Positions 7,941 through 15,531 of a stretch of 33,897 bases of DNA are shown here, piece by piece (the stretch's first letter is position 1; each line of letters begins with the position of its first letter). Position numbers and translations under genes: made by a program. This stretch comes from Bacillus sp. EB600 (GTDB lineage: Bacteria; Bacillota; Bacilli; Bacillales; Cytobacillaceae). The notes beneath the pieces are model-generated. The model worked only from the letters and a program-made list of their open reading frames with translations, searched no databases and was not told where the DNA came from. The stretch lies in NCBI RefSeq assembly GCF_024494385.1, contig NZ_JAEVLT010000047.1:1-33897 (forward strand), written 5' to 3'.

Positions 7941-9497
7941 ATGGGTTTCAATGCCATTATTTTGTTTGTACTGATGTCAATAGGAGTACTTCTAATTACG
8001 TATTACTCTTCCAAAAAAACAAAAACAGCGGGGTCTTTTTATACAGCTGGAGGTGGACTGACTGCTCGTCAAAATGGTCTTGCTTTAGCTGGTGATTTTA
8101 TGTCTGCTTCTACCTTTCTAGGGCTAATTGGAGCTTTTTCGCTAACTGGTTATGATGCGTTTTTTATGATGTACGGAGCGCTCATTTCTTTCCTTGTGAT
8201 CTTATTTTTAGTTGCGGAACCGTTACGTAACCTAGGGAAATACACGTTAGGTGATATGCTAACATCTCGTTTTAAATATAAACAGGTACGGGGTGTAACC
8301 GCCATCAATACGATGATCATCTCAATTTTTTACATGCTTGGACAACTTGTGGCTGCTGGTGCTTTATTTAAATTATTATTAGGAATACCGTATAATGTTT
8401 CGGTAATAATTGTAGGAATTGCTTTGATAATCTTTGTTTTGTTCGGAGGTATGACAGCAACGAGTTGGGTACAAATAATCAAAGCTATTCTCTTAGTATC
8501 TGGAACATTCGTTTTATTTATTCTTGTCATGTGGAAATTCAATTTTAACATTATTGGAATCTTTGCAGATATGAAAACAGCTACGCCATTGGGAGCAAAA
8601 TTTTTAAATCCAGGTATAAAATATACGAGCGGTTTGGAAGCCACTTCCTTAACACTTGGCCTTATTTTAGGAACAGCTGGCCTGCCGCACGTTTTAGTAC
8701 GTTTTCTTACGGTTCCTAACGCTCAAGTTGCCAGAAAATCTGTCGTTTGGGTAATGTGGATTCTTGGAGCTTTCCATGTCATGGTAATTTTCCTTGGCCT
8801 TGGAGCAGCAAAACTAGTTGGGTCTGCTAATATTATAGCAGCAAACCCGGGAGGGAACATGGCCGGTCCTTTGTTAGCCCGACTAGTTGGGGGAGACCTT
8901 TTGTTTGCTTTCATCTCAGCGGTTTCTTTCGCTACCATTCTTGCAGTTGTTGCTGGAATTGTTGTAACAGGTGCCTCAGCATTTTCACATGATTTTTATA
9001 ATGAAATTTTAAAAGATGGAAAAGCGACAGAGAAACAACAAATGTTTATGGTTCGCCTTTCATCAATCGGAATCACAATTATTTCGATAGCCTTATCTTT
9101 ATTCTTGCAAAAATTTAATGTCACATTTTTAGCAGTACTGGCACTTACACTTGCAGCAAGTTCAAATTTGCCAGTTTTATTGTTTACAATCTACTGGAAA
9201 AAATTCAATAAAACAGGAGCGATTCTCGGAATGCTTGTTGGTTTAATCGGTACAATTGTTCTGGTTGCTTTAAGCCCTAATGTATGGAATCCGCATCCAG
9301 GCGCTGCTTTATTTACTGGCCGTCCTATTTTCCCACTTGCATCACCAGGTATCGTATCCATTCCGTTAGGCTTTTTAGCTTGTTATATTGGAACACTAAT
9401 CGGTACCCGTAAGAAATCCATCATAGAGGATAACTTTTCAGAAATTACCGTCAAATCGAATATAGGAAATGACGTTAAAGGGATAGCACATCACTGA
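7941..9497 (+). CDS. Sodium:solute symporter (SSS family, ActP-like)
   Basis: A 518-residue integral membrane transporter with about 13 hydrophobic segments. SSS hallmarks include the FYTAGGGLTARQNGLALAGDFMSASTFLG start, LRNLGKYTLGDMLTSRF, and GTAGLPHVLVRFLTVPNAQVARKSVVW. These place it in the ActP/YwcA subgroup that moves acetate and other carboxylates with Na+. It is the only transporter among the homogentisate genes, so it may import the aromatic acid substrate or move acetoacetate or acetate. The substrate cannot be decided from sequence. It overlaps the ribosome site region of the DUF485 partner, indicating tight co-translation. Confidence 0.9.
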   Translation: MGFNAIILFVLMSIGVLLITYYSSKKTKTAGSFYTAGGGLTARQNGLALAGDFMSASTFLGLIGAFSLTGYDAFFMMYGALISFLVILFLVAEPLRNLGKYTLGDMLTSRFKYKQVRGVTAINTMIISIFYMLGQLVAAGALFKLLLGIPYNVSVIIVGIALIIFVLFGGMTATSWVQIIKAILLVSGTFVLFILVMWKFNFNIIGIFADMKTATPLGAKFLNPGIKYTSGLEATSLTLGLILGTAGLPHVLVRFLTVPNAQVARKSVVWVMWILGAFHVMVIFLGLGAAKLVGSANIIAANPGGNMAGPLLARLVGGDLLFAFISAVSFATILAVVAGIVVTGASAFSHDFYNEILKDGKATEKQQMFMVRLSSIGITIISIALSLFLQKFNVTFLAVLALTLAASSNLPVLLFTIYWKKFNKTGAILGMLVGLIGTIVLVALSPNVWNPHPGAALFTGRPIFPLASPGIVSIPLGFLACYIGTLIGTRKKSIIEDNFSEITVKSNIGNDVKGIAHH

Positions 9498-9819
9498 TTA
9501 TATGTTTTTAAGTGTATTTAATATTGTAGATAAAAGTATGTAAAAAACTTTTAAATGCGGATTAATGGACTCTCTCTAGTATTCACTACCGGATAGATTA
9601 TAAAGGTAAGAGCATAAGAGACCTACTTTGGGTGGAAACACTAGAAACTATTCAGAAGAATGCAAAGAACGCATTCTATCATTCTGTAGTAGTGTTTCCT
9701 GTTCTTTTTCCCTACGTACGCAACCCCCGAACGAGCCAAAACCGGAAAATCAAAGATGGAAAGATTAAAAGAATAAAAGACAAAATCCTTTATATCACAT
9801 ATTTTAAGGAGGCAGTTAC
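9498..9819 (+). other. Intergenic leader before scoA
   Basis: A 322-base non-coding stretch. It holds a weak AAAAGT/ACTTTT hairpin (9532-9552) that could slow transcription after the symporter, then a long stem-loop (9634-9699), then the scoA ribosome site. The small frames over it on both strands exist only because the stem is self-complementary. No convincing promoter was found. Confidence 0.6.
9634..9699 (+). repeat. Long interrupted stem-loop upstream of scoA
   Basis: GGAAACACTA (9634-9643) pairs perfectly with TAGTGTTTCC (9690-9699). Inside, CTA-TT-CAG (9648-9655) pairs with CTGTAG (9684-9689), and AGAATGC (9657-9663) pairs with GCATTCT (9671-9677). A clear poly-U tail is missing (TGTTCTTTTTCCC follows), so it may be a terminator, a structured 5' leader or a protein-binding site. 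Confidence 0.6.
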
Positions 9820-10521
9820 ATGAAAAATAGCAAAGTGATGAACTCATTCAAAGATGCGGTTTCGGATATTAAGAACGGTTCAACACTAATTGTTGGCGGT
9901 TTCGGACTCTGTGGTATTCCTGAATTTTCTATTCTAGCGCTTAAAGAACAAGGGACAAAAGATTTAACAGTTGTCAGTAACAATTGCGGTATTGATAACT
10001 GGGGACTTGGACTTTTGCTTGCGAACCGCCAAATTAAGAAAATGGTAGCATCGTATGTTGGGGAAAATAAAATTTTTGAGCGCCAGTATTTAAGTGGTGA
10101 ATTGGAAGTCGAATTGACGCCACAAGGTACACTTGCAGAGCGGATTAGGGCCGGAGGTGCAGGTATACCAGGTTTTTATACAGCAACAGGTGTAGGTACG
10201 CCAATTGCCGAAGGCAAGGAAACAAAAGAATTTAATGGAAAAACATATTTACTTGAAGAAGGGATTGTCGGCGACTTTGCGCTTGTAAAAGCATGGAAAG
10301 CAGATACACTCGGCAATCTTGTATACCGAAGGACAGCCCGCAATTTTAACCCACTCGCAGCGATGGCTGGAAAAATAACGATAGCAGAAGTAGAAGAAAT
10401 TGTTGAACCAGGTGAACTAGACCCCGATGAAATACATACACCCGGTATTTATGTGCAGCGTTTGCTGCTTGGAACAAATTTTCAAAAAAGAATTGAGAGC
10501 CGGACAGTTGTTCAAGTTTAA
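9820..10521 (+). CDS. scoA: Succinyl-CoA:3-ketoacid CoA-transferase subunit A
   Basis: A 233-residue alpha subunit of the class I CoA-transferase that moves CoA from succinyl-CoA to acetoacetate. The CoA-binding glycine motif appears as GGFGLCGIPE (residues about 25-34), followed by SNNCGIDNWGLGLLL and GGAGIPGFYTATGVGT, all typical of ScoA. ATG 9820 follows a perfect AAGGAGG site. Its stop is 27 bases before scoB. Placed after homogentisate dioxygenase and fumarylacetoacetase, it completes the route: the acetoacetate released by FahA becomes acetoacetyl-CoA for thiolysis to acetyl-CoA. Confidence 0.95.
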   Translation: MKNSKVMNSFKDAVSDIKNGSTLIVGGFGLCGIPEFSILALKEQGTKDLTVVSNNCGIDNWGLGLLLANRQIKKMVASYVGENKIFERQYLSGELEVELTPQGTLAERIRAGGAGIPGFYTATGVGTPIAEGKETKEFNGKTYLLEEGIVGDFALVKAWKADTLGNLVYRRTARNFNPLAAMAGKITIAEVEEIVEPGELDPDEIHTPGIYVQRLLLGTNFQKRIESRTVVQV

Positions 10522-10548
10522 ACTTTAAGAAGTAGGGGGATTACCAAA

Positions 10549-11202
10549 ATGAAAGATAAGCGTCTTGAAATTGTAAAAAGAGCCGTTAAGGAAATAGAGG
10601 ATGGAATGAATGTAAATCTGGGAATTGGGATGCCGACGCTTGTTGCAAATGAAATTCCAGCAGATTTTAATGTCTTGCTTCAGTCAGAAAATGGTTTATT
10701 AGGGATTGGACCCTATCCGATAGAGGGTGAGGAAGATCCGGATTTAATCAATGCCGGAAAAGAAACGGTAACGACGGTTCTTGGATCGTCTTTTTTTGAT
10801 AGCGCGGAGTCGTTTGCCATGATCCGGGGCGGACATATCGATCTTGCCATTCTGGGCGGAATGGAGGTTTCCGAACAGGGGGATCTCGCCAACTGGATGA
10901 TTCCCGGAAAGATGGTGAAAGGCATGGGTGGAGCAATGGATTTGGTCAATGGAGCAAAAAGGGTTATCGTCATTATGGAACACGTGAACAAGAATGGAGA
11001 GTCGAAAATTAAAAAGAAATGTACACTCCCACTCACGGGACAGCAGGTTGTGCATCGGTTAATTACTGACTTAGCTGTTTTTGATTTTACACCCCAAGGC
11101 ATGGCGCTCATTGAAACACTGGGAGGAGTATCTGTTGAAGAGGTAAAGGAAAAAACAGAAGCGGAATTCATAGTAGCTCCAGCTCTTGTAACCACTAAGT
11201 AA
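10549..11202 (+). CDS. scoB: Succinyl-CoA:3-ketoacid CoA-transferase subunit B
   Basis: A 217-residue beta subunit carrying the catalytic glutamate in the conserved QSENGLLGIGPYP motif (residues about 45-57), which forms the CoA thioester intermediate. NLGIGMPTLVANEIP and GGHIDLAILGGMEVS are further family blocks. ATG 10549 follows TAGGGGGA. It works as a heteromer with ScoA. Long open frames on the opposite strand here are shadows of this gene. Confidence 0.95.
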   Translation: MKDKRLEIVKRAVKEIEDGMNVNLGIGMPTLVANEIPADFNVLLQSENGLLGIGPYPIEGEEDPDLINAGKETVTTVLGSSFFDSAESFAMIRGGHIDLAILGGMEVSEQGDLANWMIPGKMVKGMGGAMDLVNGAKRVIVIMEHVNKNGESKIKKKCTLPLTGQQVVHRLITDLAVFDFTPQGMALIETLGGVSVEEVKEKTEAEFIVAPALVTTK

Positions 11203-11204
11203 CT

Positions 11205-11225
11205 TGTATTTTGGCTATAAATACA
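11205..11225 (+). terminator. Weak hairpin after scoB
   Basis: TGTATTT (11205-11211) pairs with AAATACA (11219-11225). There is no good T run, so this is at best a weak terminator at the end of the homogentisate region. Confidence 0.35.
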
Positions 11226-11392
11226 GGAGCTTTCCTAATCTTAAAACAGTTTAATCAGAAAAATGAAAAACCTAGGATGATATTTTCGTCATGAGGTGTG
11301 GGTAAAACCATTTGATTTTCTTATCCCCAATCGCACATAGGCTAATTTTTACCATATATATATAGCAAAAAAGGTAAAATGGGGAAATGATC

Positions 11393-13240
11393 ATGTTCAA
11401 AAGGTTTAAATGGTTTAAAAAGGAAGTGAATCCATCCCTCTCACTAGATGTGAGCGCAGAAACCACTTTTCGGCAGAAGAAATCAATTGGATTAGAATCA
11501 TCTAAGCGAAATGAGAATTTTATCGAGGAAAGGACTGTGTATCTTTTTCCTGTTTTGGTCAAGGAGGCTGGCGGCAGCAAGTGGGGCTATATCAATACAA
11601 AAGGGGAAATTGTTCTCAAGCCAATTTATGATCATGCCGGAGATTTTCAGGATAACGGAATAGCCATTGTTCGCTTAAACGGTCTTTTAGGTGTAATCGA
11701 TATAAGCGGGTATTTTATTGTAAGCCCCAAGTATGAAACAATTCATCCATTTTCAGAAGGACGGGCAACGGTAATTGATTATCAGGGCTTTAAAGTAATT
11801 GATGAAAGCGGAAAAGAGCTCACCTCCAAGGCTTATTCCTTTATTGGGGATTATAAAGAAGGCAGAGCGTTATTCTCGATTACCGATGAAAAGGATAAGA
11901 GTTTGTACGGTTATTTGAATAAAAGAGGGAAGGAAGTTTTGCCTCCTGTTTATGAATCAGCAAGTGACTTCAAAGATGGTAAAGCAATTGTCAAACTAAA
12001 GGAAGGTTCCTACGCACTCATCAACCTTACCGGAAAGGTCCTGCATACGTACTCTTTTGTTTTTGTAGGAGATTATGGGGATGGTTTGCTTGCGTTTCAA
12101 AAAATCGCAGGTGATAAATTTGGATATATCGATGAGCAGGGGAAAATAAAAATTGAGCCAAGTTTCACGTGGGCTCAGCCGTTTCAAGAGAATGGCGCAA
12201 TTGTTACTGTATCGGATGGCAAACAAGATTATTATGGACTAATCGGCAAAAGCGGCCACTATATCTTTAAGCCAAATTATCATCAGTTACTGTATCTTGG
12301 TGAAGGGAGACTGGCAATTGGTAAGGCTGTTGATCCCCAAAAGCCTTACATTGGGTCATTATTTGCGCTTGGAGATACAAATGGTCACATTCTTACAGGC
12401 TTTATCTATAACGGAATCGCAAAATTTGAAGAAGGGTCGTCTTCCGTTTACAATGACCAATTCACCTTTTTTATTGATAAAAAAGGAAATAGAATTCTCA
12501 ATTTGCCCATCGTTACTGGAGGTGGAGAATTGCATTATGATAAAACACTCATTAAGGGAGAAATTGATTTTCGCCTGTTTTATTTTAAAAAAAATGGTGA
12601 ACCTGTATGGAAGCAAAATACGGTCATTCCCTTAAAAGAACCCTATGAAGTAGTTGAAGAAAAGTATAAACCAAATAAAGATTTTTTGGTTTATTATCCA
12701 CAGATCGCAGGGATGGTGGACCGGAAAACACAAACAAAGATCAATCAATCGTTAAAGGACTTAGCCGGAATCAAGGAAACGCAGCCACATCTTCAACTCG
12801 AGTCCAATTATATTGGAGATTTTGAGATCCCTTTTTATAAAAAAGACCTGCTAGTGATTGAAATAACGGGCTACAATTATCCATTCGGGGCCGCCCATGG
12901 CATGCCCATAAAAAAATATGTTCATATTGATCTTAAAACAGGAGAAATTTTTTCTCTAAAGGATCTGTTTAAACCGGTTAGTCCATATGTAAAGTTTATT
13001 AGCGAATGGATTGGTAATCAAATAAAAAATAACCCAAAATACTCATATATTTTTCCGGGAAGCTACAAAGGAATTCAAGTGGATCAGCCCTTTTCTATAT
13101 CCGAGGAAGGAGTAAATGTTTACTTTGTTCCATATGAAATAGCTCCGTACGCAGCCGGATTTCCGACATTCACCATTTTCTTTGAGGATTTGGCTCAAAT
13201 TATTGATCAGACTGGTAGATTTTGGGAATCATTTCATTGA
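11393..13240 (+). CDS. WG-repeat protein with C-terminal DUF3298 domain
   Basis: A 615-residue protein. Residues about 50-400 hold repeated WG/KWG units, recognisable by lines such as KWGYINTKGEIVLKPIYDHA, LGVIDISGYFIVSPKY, LYGYLNKRGKEVLPPVY and KFGYIDEQGKIKIEPSF, each followed by F..G.A.V. The C-terminal part (about 430-615) fits DUF3298: YNYPFGAAHGMPIKKYVHIDLKTGEIFSLKDLF and FVPYEIAPYAAGFPTF. No signal peptide is seen, though DUF3298 is often found outside the membrane. ATG 11393 is preferred to 11387 for spacing to TGGGGA. Function is unknown; WG repeats are thought to bind proteins or cell-wall components. It stands alone between two terminators. Confidence 0.85.
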   Translation: MFKRFKWFKKEVNPSLSLDVSAETTFRQKKSIGLESSKRNENFIEERTVYLFPVLVKEAGGSKWGYINTKGEIVLKPIYDHAGDFQDNGIAIVRLNGLLGVIDISGYFIVSPKYETIHPFSEGRATVIDYQGFKVIDESGKELTSKAYSFIGDYKEGRALFSITDEKDKSLYGYLNKRGKEVLPPVYESASDFKDGKAIVKLKEGSYALINLTGKVLHTYSFVFVGDYGDGLLAFQKIAGDKFGYIDEQGKIKIEPSFTWAQPFQENGAIVTVSDGKQDYYGLIGKSGHYIFKPNYHQLLYLGEGRLAIGKAVDPQKPYIGSLFALGDTNGHILTGFIYNGIAKFEEGSSSVYNDQFTFFIDKKGNRILNLPIVTGGGELHYDKTLIKGEIDFRLFYFKKNGEPVWKQNTVIPLKEPYEVVEEKYKPNKDFLVYYPQIAGMVDRKTQTKINQSLKDLAGIKETQPHLQLESNYIGDFEIPFYKKDLLVIEITGYNYPFGAAHGMPIKKYVHIDLKTGEIFSLKDLFKPVSPYVKFISEWIGNQIKNNPKYSYIFPGSYKGIQVDQPFSISEEGVNVYFVPYEIAPYAAGFPTFTIFFEDLAQIIDQTGRFWESFH

Positions 13241-13246
13241 GCATTC

Positions 13247-13280
13247 AAAGAAGCGCAACCTTGGCGTTACGCTTCTTTTT
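13247..13280. terminator. Bidirectional terminator between convergent genes
   Basis: AAAGAAGCG (13247-13255) pairs with CGCTTCTTT (13270-13278), with an inner CAAC/GTTA extension. T runs flank it on one strand and A runs on the other. The stop of the minus-strand gene lies inside it. Confidence 0.85.
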
Positions 13281-13566
13281 GAGTTTGTCTTTTTCTAAAA
13301 ACTAACCAATAGCTCCCAATGCCGATCAGTAAGACAATGATTGCGGTGCTAGGAACAATGTATGAAGACCACGAAAGAGATTCCACTTTATTAGCATTTT
13401 TTGATGACTGCCCATGTTCTGCTGCATAAGCAATAGTATTCATTTTATCAAAAGGTTGTAAAATAGAGACGCCAATTTCCACGGATAAATTCTTTGAAGG
13501 TGCAAGAACATGATTTCCAACAAGAAGAAATAATAGGAAAATAATAAGGAAAACCTTTTTAAACAT
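13267..13566 (-). CDS. Small secreted or membrane-anchored protein, unknown function
   Basis: A 99-residue protein with an N-terminal signal peptide (MFKKVFLIIFLLFLLVGNHVLA), a short polar outer segment of about 45 residues, and a C-terminal membrane helix (YIVPSTAIIVLLIGIGSYWLVF) ending in a basic tail RKRQTQKEA. The layout resembles a sortase substrate but there is no LPxTG motif, so it is more likely a type I membrane protein. The start ATG 13566 has GGAG 9 bases upstream; the longer TTG start at 13581 would use that site itself. I do not recognise the family. Confidence 0.65.
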   Translation of the reverse strand: MFKKVFLIIFLLFLLVGNHVLAPSKNLSVEIGVSILQPFDKMNTIAYAAEHGQSSKNANKVESLSWSSYIVPSTAIIVLLIGIGSYWLVFRKRQTQKEA

Positions 13567-13699
13567 TATATCCAACTCCAAAAAGGTGTTATGGTGCTTG
13601 TCCTCATTCTATCATCGGAAAAGGTAGGAAGGTTCTTTTAGACGGGATTGTTCACAATACTTTCACAGGATAGTGCAGGACTCTAGTTATTTTCAAAAC

Positions 13700-13715
13700 T
13701 GTGATATAAATCAAG
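13700..13715. promoter_or_regulatory. Possible FNR-like site upstream of the DUF2249 gene
   Basis: TGTGATATAAATCA approximates the Bacillus FNR pattern TGTGA-N6-TCACA, with only the first half complete. Further upstream (about 13651-13667) TTCACAAT and TTTCACAG resemble inverted ResD-like half-sites. DUF2249 genes often accompany low-oxygen metabolism. This is a weak, motif-only call. Confidence 0.25.
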
Positions 13716-13800
13716 GTTTCTAAATCAAAAAACCTTTAAAATATAGTAAAAAGCTGTATTGAAAGAAGTAAGAATGATCAAGTCAAAGGAGCTGGAGTAA

Positions 13801-14058
13801 ATGAGCAGTTTTCAAATGGATGGAAAAAAGGCAATCATTGATGTGCGCGAAAGGGTATTAAAAGGTGAACACCCGCGGAAAGAAATCCTTGATTTTGTAA
13901 AAGCAGCTCCAGTTGGTACGGTATTTGAAATTCATTTACCACACAGGGGCGAGCCGCTCATTGCCGGTTTTCAAGCTGTTGGAATGAATGTAATTGCAAA
14001 AGAAGTTGAACCTAGACATTTCTGTTTAACAGCAGTGAAGTTAACGGAAATGCGCTAA
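13801..14058 (+). CDS. DUF2249 domain protein
   Basis: An 85-residue protein matching DUF2249, a small fold related to TusA/SirA: IIDVRERVLKGEHPRKEILDFVKAAPVGTVFEIHLPHRGEPLIAGFQAVGMNV. The HRGEP loop is characteristic. It lacks the TusA cysteine, so sulfur transfer by that route is not expected. DUF2249 proteins are often found with nitric-oxide or haemerythrin-type proteins, but none is next to it here. ATG 13801 has GGAG sites 5-13 bases upstream. Confidence 0.8.
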   Translation: MSSFQMDGKKAIIDVRERVLKGEHPRKEILDFVKAAPVGTVFEIHLPHRGEPLIAGFQAVGMNVIAKEVEPRHFCLTAVKLTEMR

Positions 14059-14067
14059 TTTTGTTAT

Positions 14068-14117
14068 AAAAATTCCTCCCTGATTCATAATAAGAAAGTC
14101 AAGGGAGGAATTTTTTT
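14068..14117 (+). terminator. Terminator hairpin overlapping the next gene's RBS and start
   Basis: AAAAATTCCTCCCT (14068-14081) pairs with AGGGAGGAATTTTT (14102-14115), followed by T residues. The right arm contains GGGAGGA, the only ribosome site for the gene starting at TTG 14116, and the start codon lies in the T run. The hairpin can both end transcription and hide the ribosome site. Confidence 0.8.
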
Positions 14118-14961
14118 GCAAACTGAAGATAATAAATTTGAAAGCAGCTTTTTGCCTGTGACATCAATCAGCAGCGGTGCCGGCATAACGGTTTTACCAG
14201 ATGTATATTGTTATACTAATCAGATTGTCAATCTCTGCCTTGTTGGCAATCCGTTGGAGTCTCACGAATTTGTTCTAGTTGATGCGGGAATGCCGAAATC
14301 TGCTGATGAAATAATAAATGCTGTTGCTGAACGATTCGGCGAAAATAGTCAACCAAATGCGATAGTATTAACCCATGGGCATTTTGATCATGTTGGTTCA
14401 TTAGTTGCCTTGTTAGAAGAGTGGGAGGTACCAGTCTTTGCTCACGAGTTAGAGCTTCCGTACCTTACAGGGAAAAAAGATTACCCCCCAGGCGATCCAA
14501 CTGTTGATGGGGGGCTTGTATCAGAAATGTCACCGCTGTTTCCAAACCATGGGATTGATGTCAGCGGACATATACACATACTGCCACGTGATGGGTCTGT
14601 ACCGAGTATGCCAGGGTGGAAATGGATTCATACGCCTGGGCATACTCCTGGACATATCTCCCTTTTTCGTGAAGTGGACCGAACGCTGATTGCCGGAGAC
14701 GCGTTTGTGACGGTAAAACAGGAATCTCTTTACAAAGTGATTACACAGCAGCAGGAAATAAGCGGGCCTCCTAAATATTATACAACCGATTGGAATGCTG
14801 CGTACGAATCGGTCAAAATGCTGGAGGCACTGCAGCCAGAAACCGCGATAACCGGTCATGGTTTGCCCATGAGCGGCAGAGAATTAACCGATAATTTACG
14901 GAAATTAGTTGCCCATTTTGACGAAATCGCGGTTCCTAAAGCTGGACGGTATTTGAATTGA
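14116..14961 (+). CDS. MBL-fold metallo-hydrolase
   Basis: A 281-residue metallo-beta-lactamase-fold enzyme. The zinc-binding set is complete: THGHFDHVG (HxHxDH, residues about 91-99), PGHTPGH near residue 174, AGDAF and the late TGHG. This suits a general hydrolase such as a thioesterase, lactonase or glyoxalase-II-like enzyme; the substrate is unknown. The start is TTG 14116, 7 bases after GGGAGGA. No other in-frame start keeps the N-terminal strands. Because its ribosome site is in a terminator hairpin, expression likely depends on read-through from the DUF2249 gene or on refolding of the mRNA. Confidence 0.85.
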   Translation: MQTEDNKFESSFLPVTSISSGAGITVLPDVYCYTNQIVNLCLVGNPLESHEFVLVDAGMPKSADEIINAVAERFGENSQPNAIVLTHGHFDHVGSLVALLEEWEVPVFAHELELPYLTGKKDYPPGDPTVDGGLVSEMSPLFPNHGIDVSGHIHILPRDGSVPSMPGWKWIHTPGHTPGHISLFREVDRTLIAGDAFVTVKQESLYKVITQQQEISGPPKYYTTDWNAAYESVKMLEALQPETAITGHGLPMSGRELTDNLRKLVAHFDEIAVPKAGRYLN

Positions 14962-14977
14962 ATGAAAAGATAGTTGG

Positions 14978-15004
14978 CCTCTTCTTATCTAGAAGGGGTT
15001 TTTT
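14978..15004 (+). terminator. Terminator after the MBL-fold gene
   Basis: CCTCTTCT (14978-14985) pairs with AGAAGGGG (14991-14998), including one G-T pair, and six T residues follow. Confidence 0.8.
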
Positions 15005-15107
15005 GATTGTATTTAAACTAACCTTTTTTAATAATTCAATTGTATCTGCATAGGATGTACAAGAAACAATGGATACTAGTAGGGGGCTTAATTAGGGGTG
15101 TAACTTT

Positions 15108-15407
15108 ATGCAGGCTGGTATATTTTTGCTGATCGCTGGCTTTTTGGATGCAGTTTTAACTCACCTTGGCATTACTTTTGGAATAATTGAAGAGGGAAAT
15201 CCAACTGTTAAATTTATCATGGAGAAAAGTTGGTCCCTCTTTTACCTGATCAAAATTTCCTTGCCGCTGCTATTAATTGGAATTATCCTTGTCCGCCCAT
15301 TAAAGGGATGGTTAAAAAGCCTTATAACGGTTAGTTGTGTGGTTTACCTTTCCGTTCTTGCGTTTCATTTTTTCTGGATTATTCTTTATCTAAAGTCTAT
15401 AACATAA
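15108..15407 (+). CDS. Small membrane protein, DUF5658-like
   Basis: A 99-residue protein with three predicted membrane helices (about residues 3-24, 45-62 and 70-93). The pattern LDAVLTHLGITFGIIEEGNPTVKFIM in the first loop fits DUF5658-type proteins, which carry a conserved D...T...G...E.NP motif. ATG 15108 follows AGGGGTG. Function is unknown. It lies alone between a terminator and the helicase gene. Confidence 0.7.
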   Translation: MQAGIFLLIAGFLDAVLTHLGITFGIIEEGNPTVKFIMEKSWSLFYLIKISLPLLLIGIILVRPLKGWLKSLITVSCVVYLSVLAFHFFWIILYLKSIT

Positions 15408-15531
15408 GAGAAATTCTGCAAAGTCTGTTTTGGCTGGACAGTTCTTTTCCATTAAGTTAGTATCAGAACGAGCGATAATACGTAGAAATGGAAAGAATGA
15501 AAAGTGGATATTGATGATGAAGGAGTGTATT

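Noticed and set aside
9632..9847. Two small opposing open frames before scoA
   Set aside because: They exist because of the self-complementary stem-loop at 9634-9699; neither has a ribosome site or protein-like sequence.
10713..11195. 160-codon open frame on the minus strand
   Set aside because: It lies fully inside scoB, lacks a ribosome site and has a cysteine- and serine-rich composition typical of an antisense shadow.
4976..11202. Genomic island carrying the homogentisate genes
   Set aside because: No integrase, tRNA junction, direct repeats or base-composition break was seen at its edges.
13267..13566. Sortase-anchored surface protein
   Set aside because: It has a signal peptide and a C-terminal helix with a basic tail, but no LPxTG-type motif precedes the helix.
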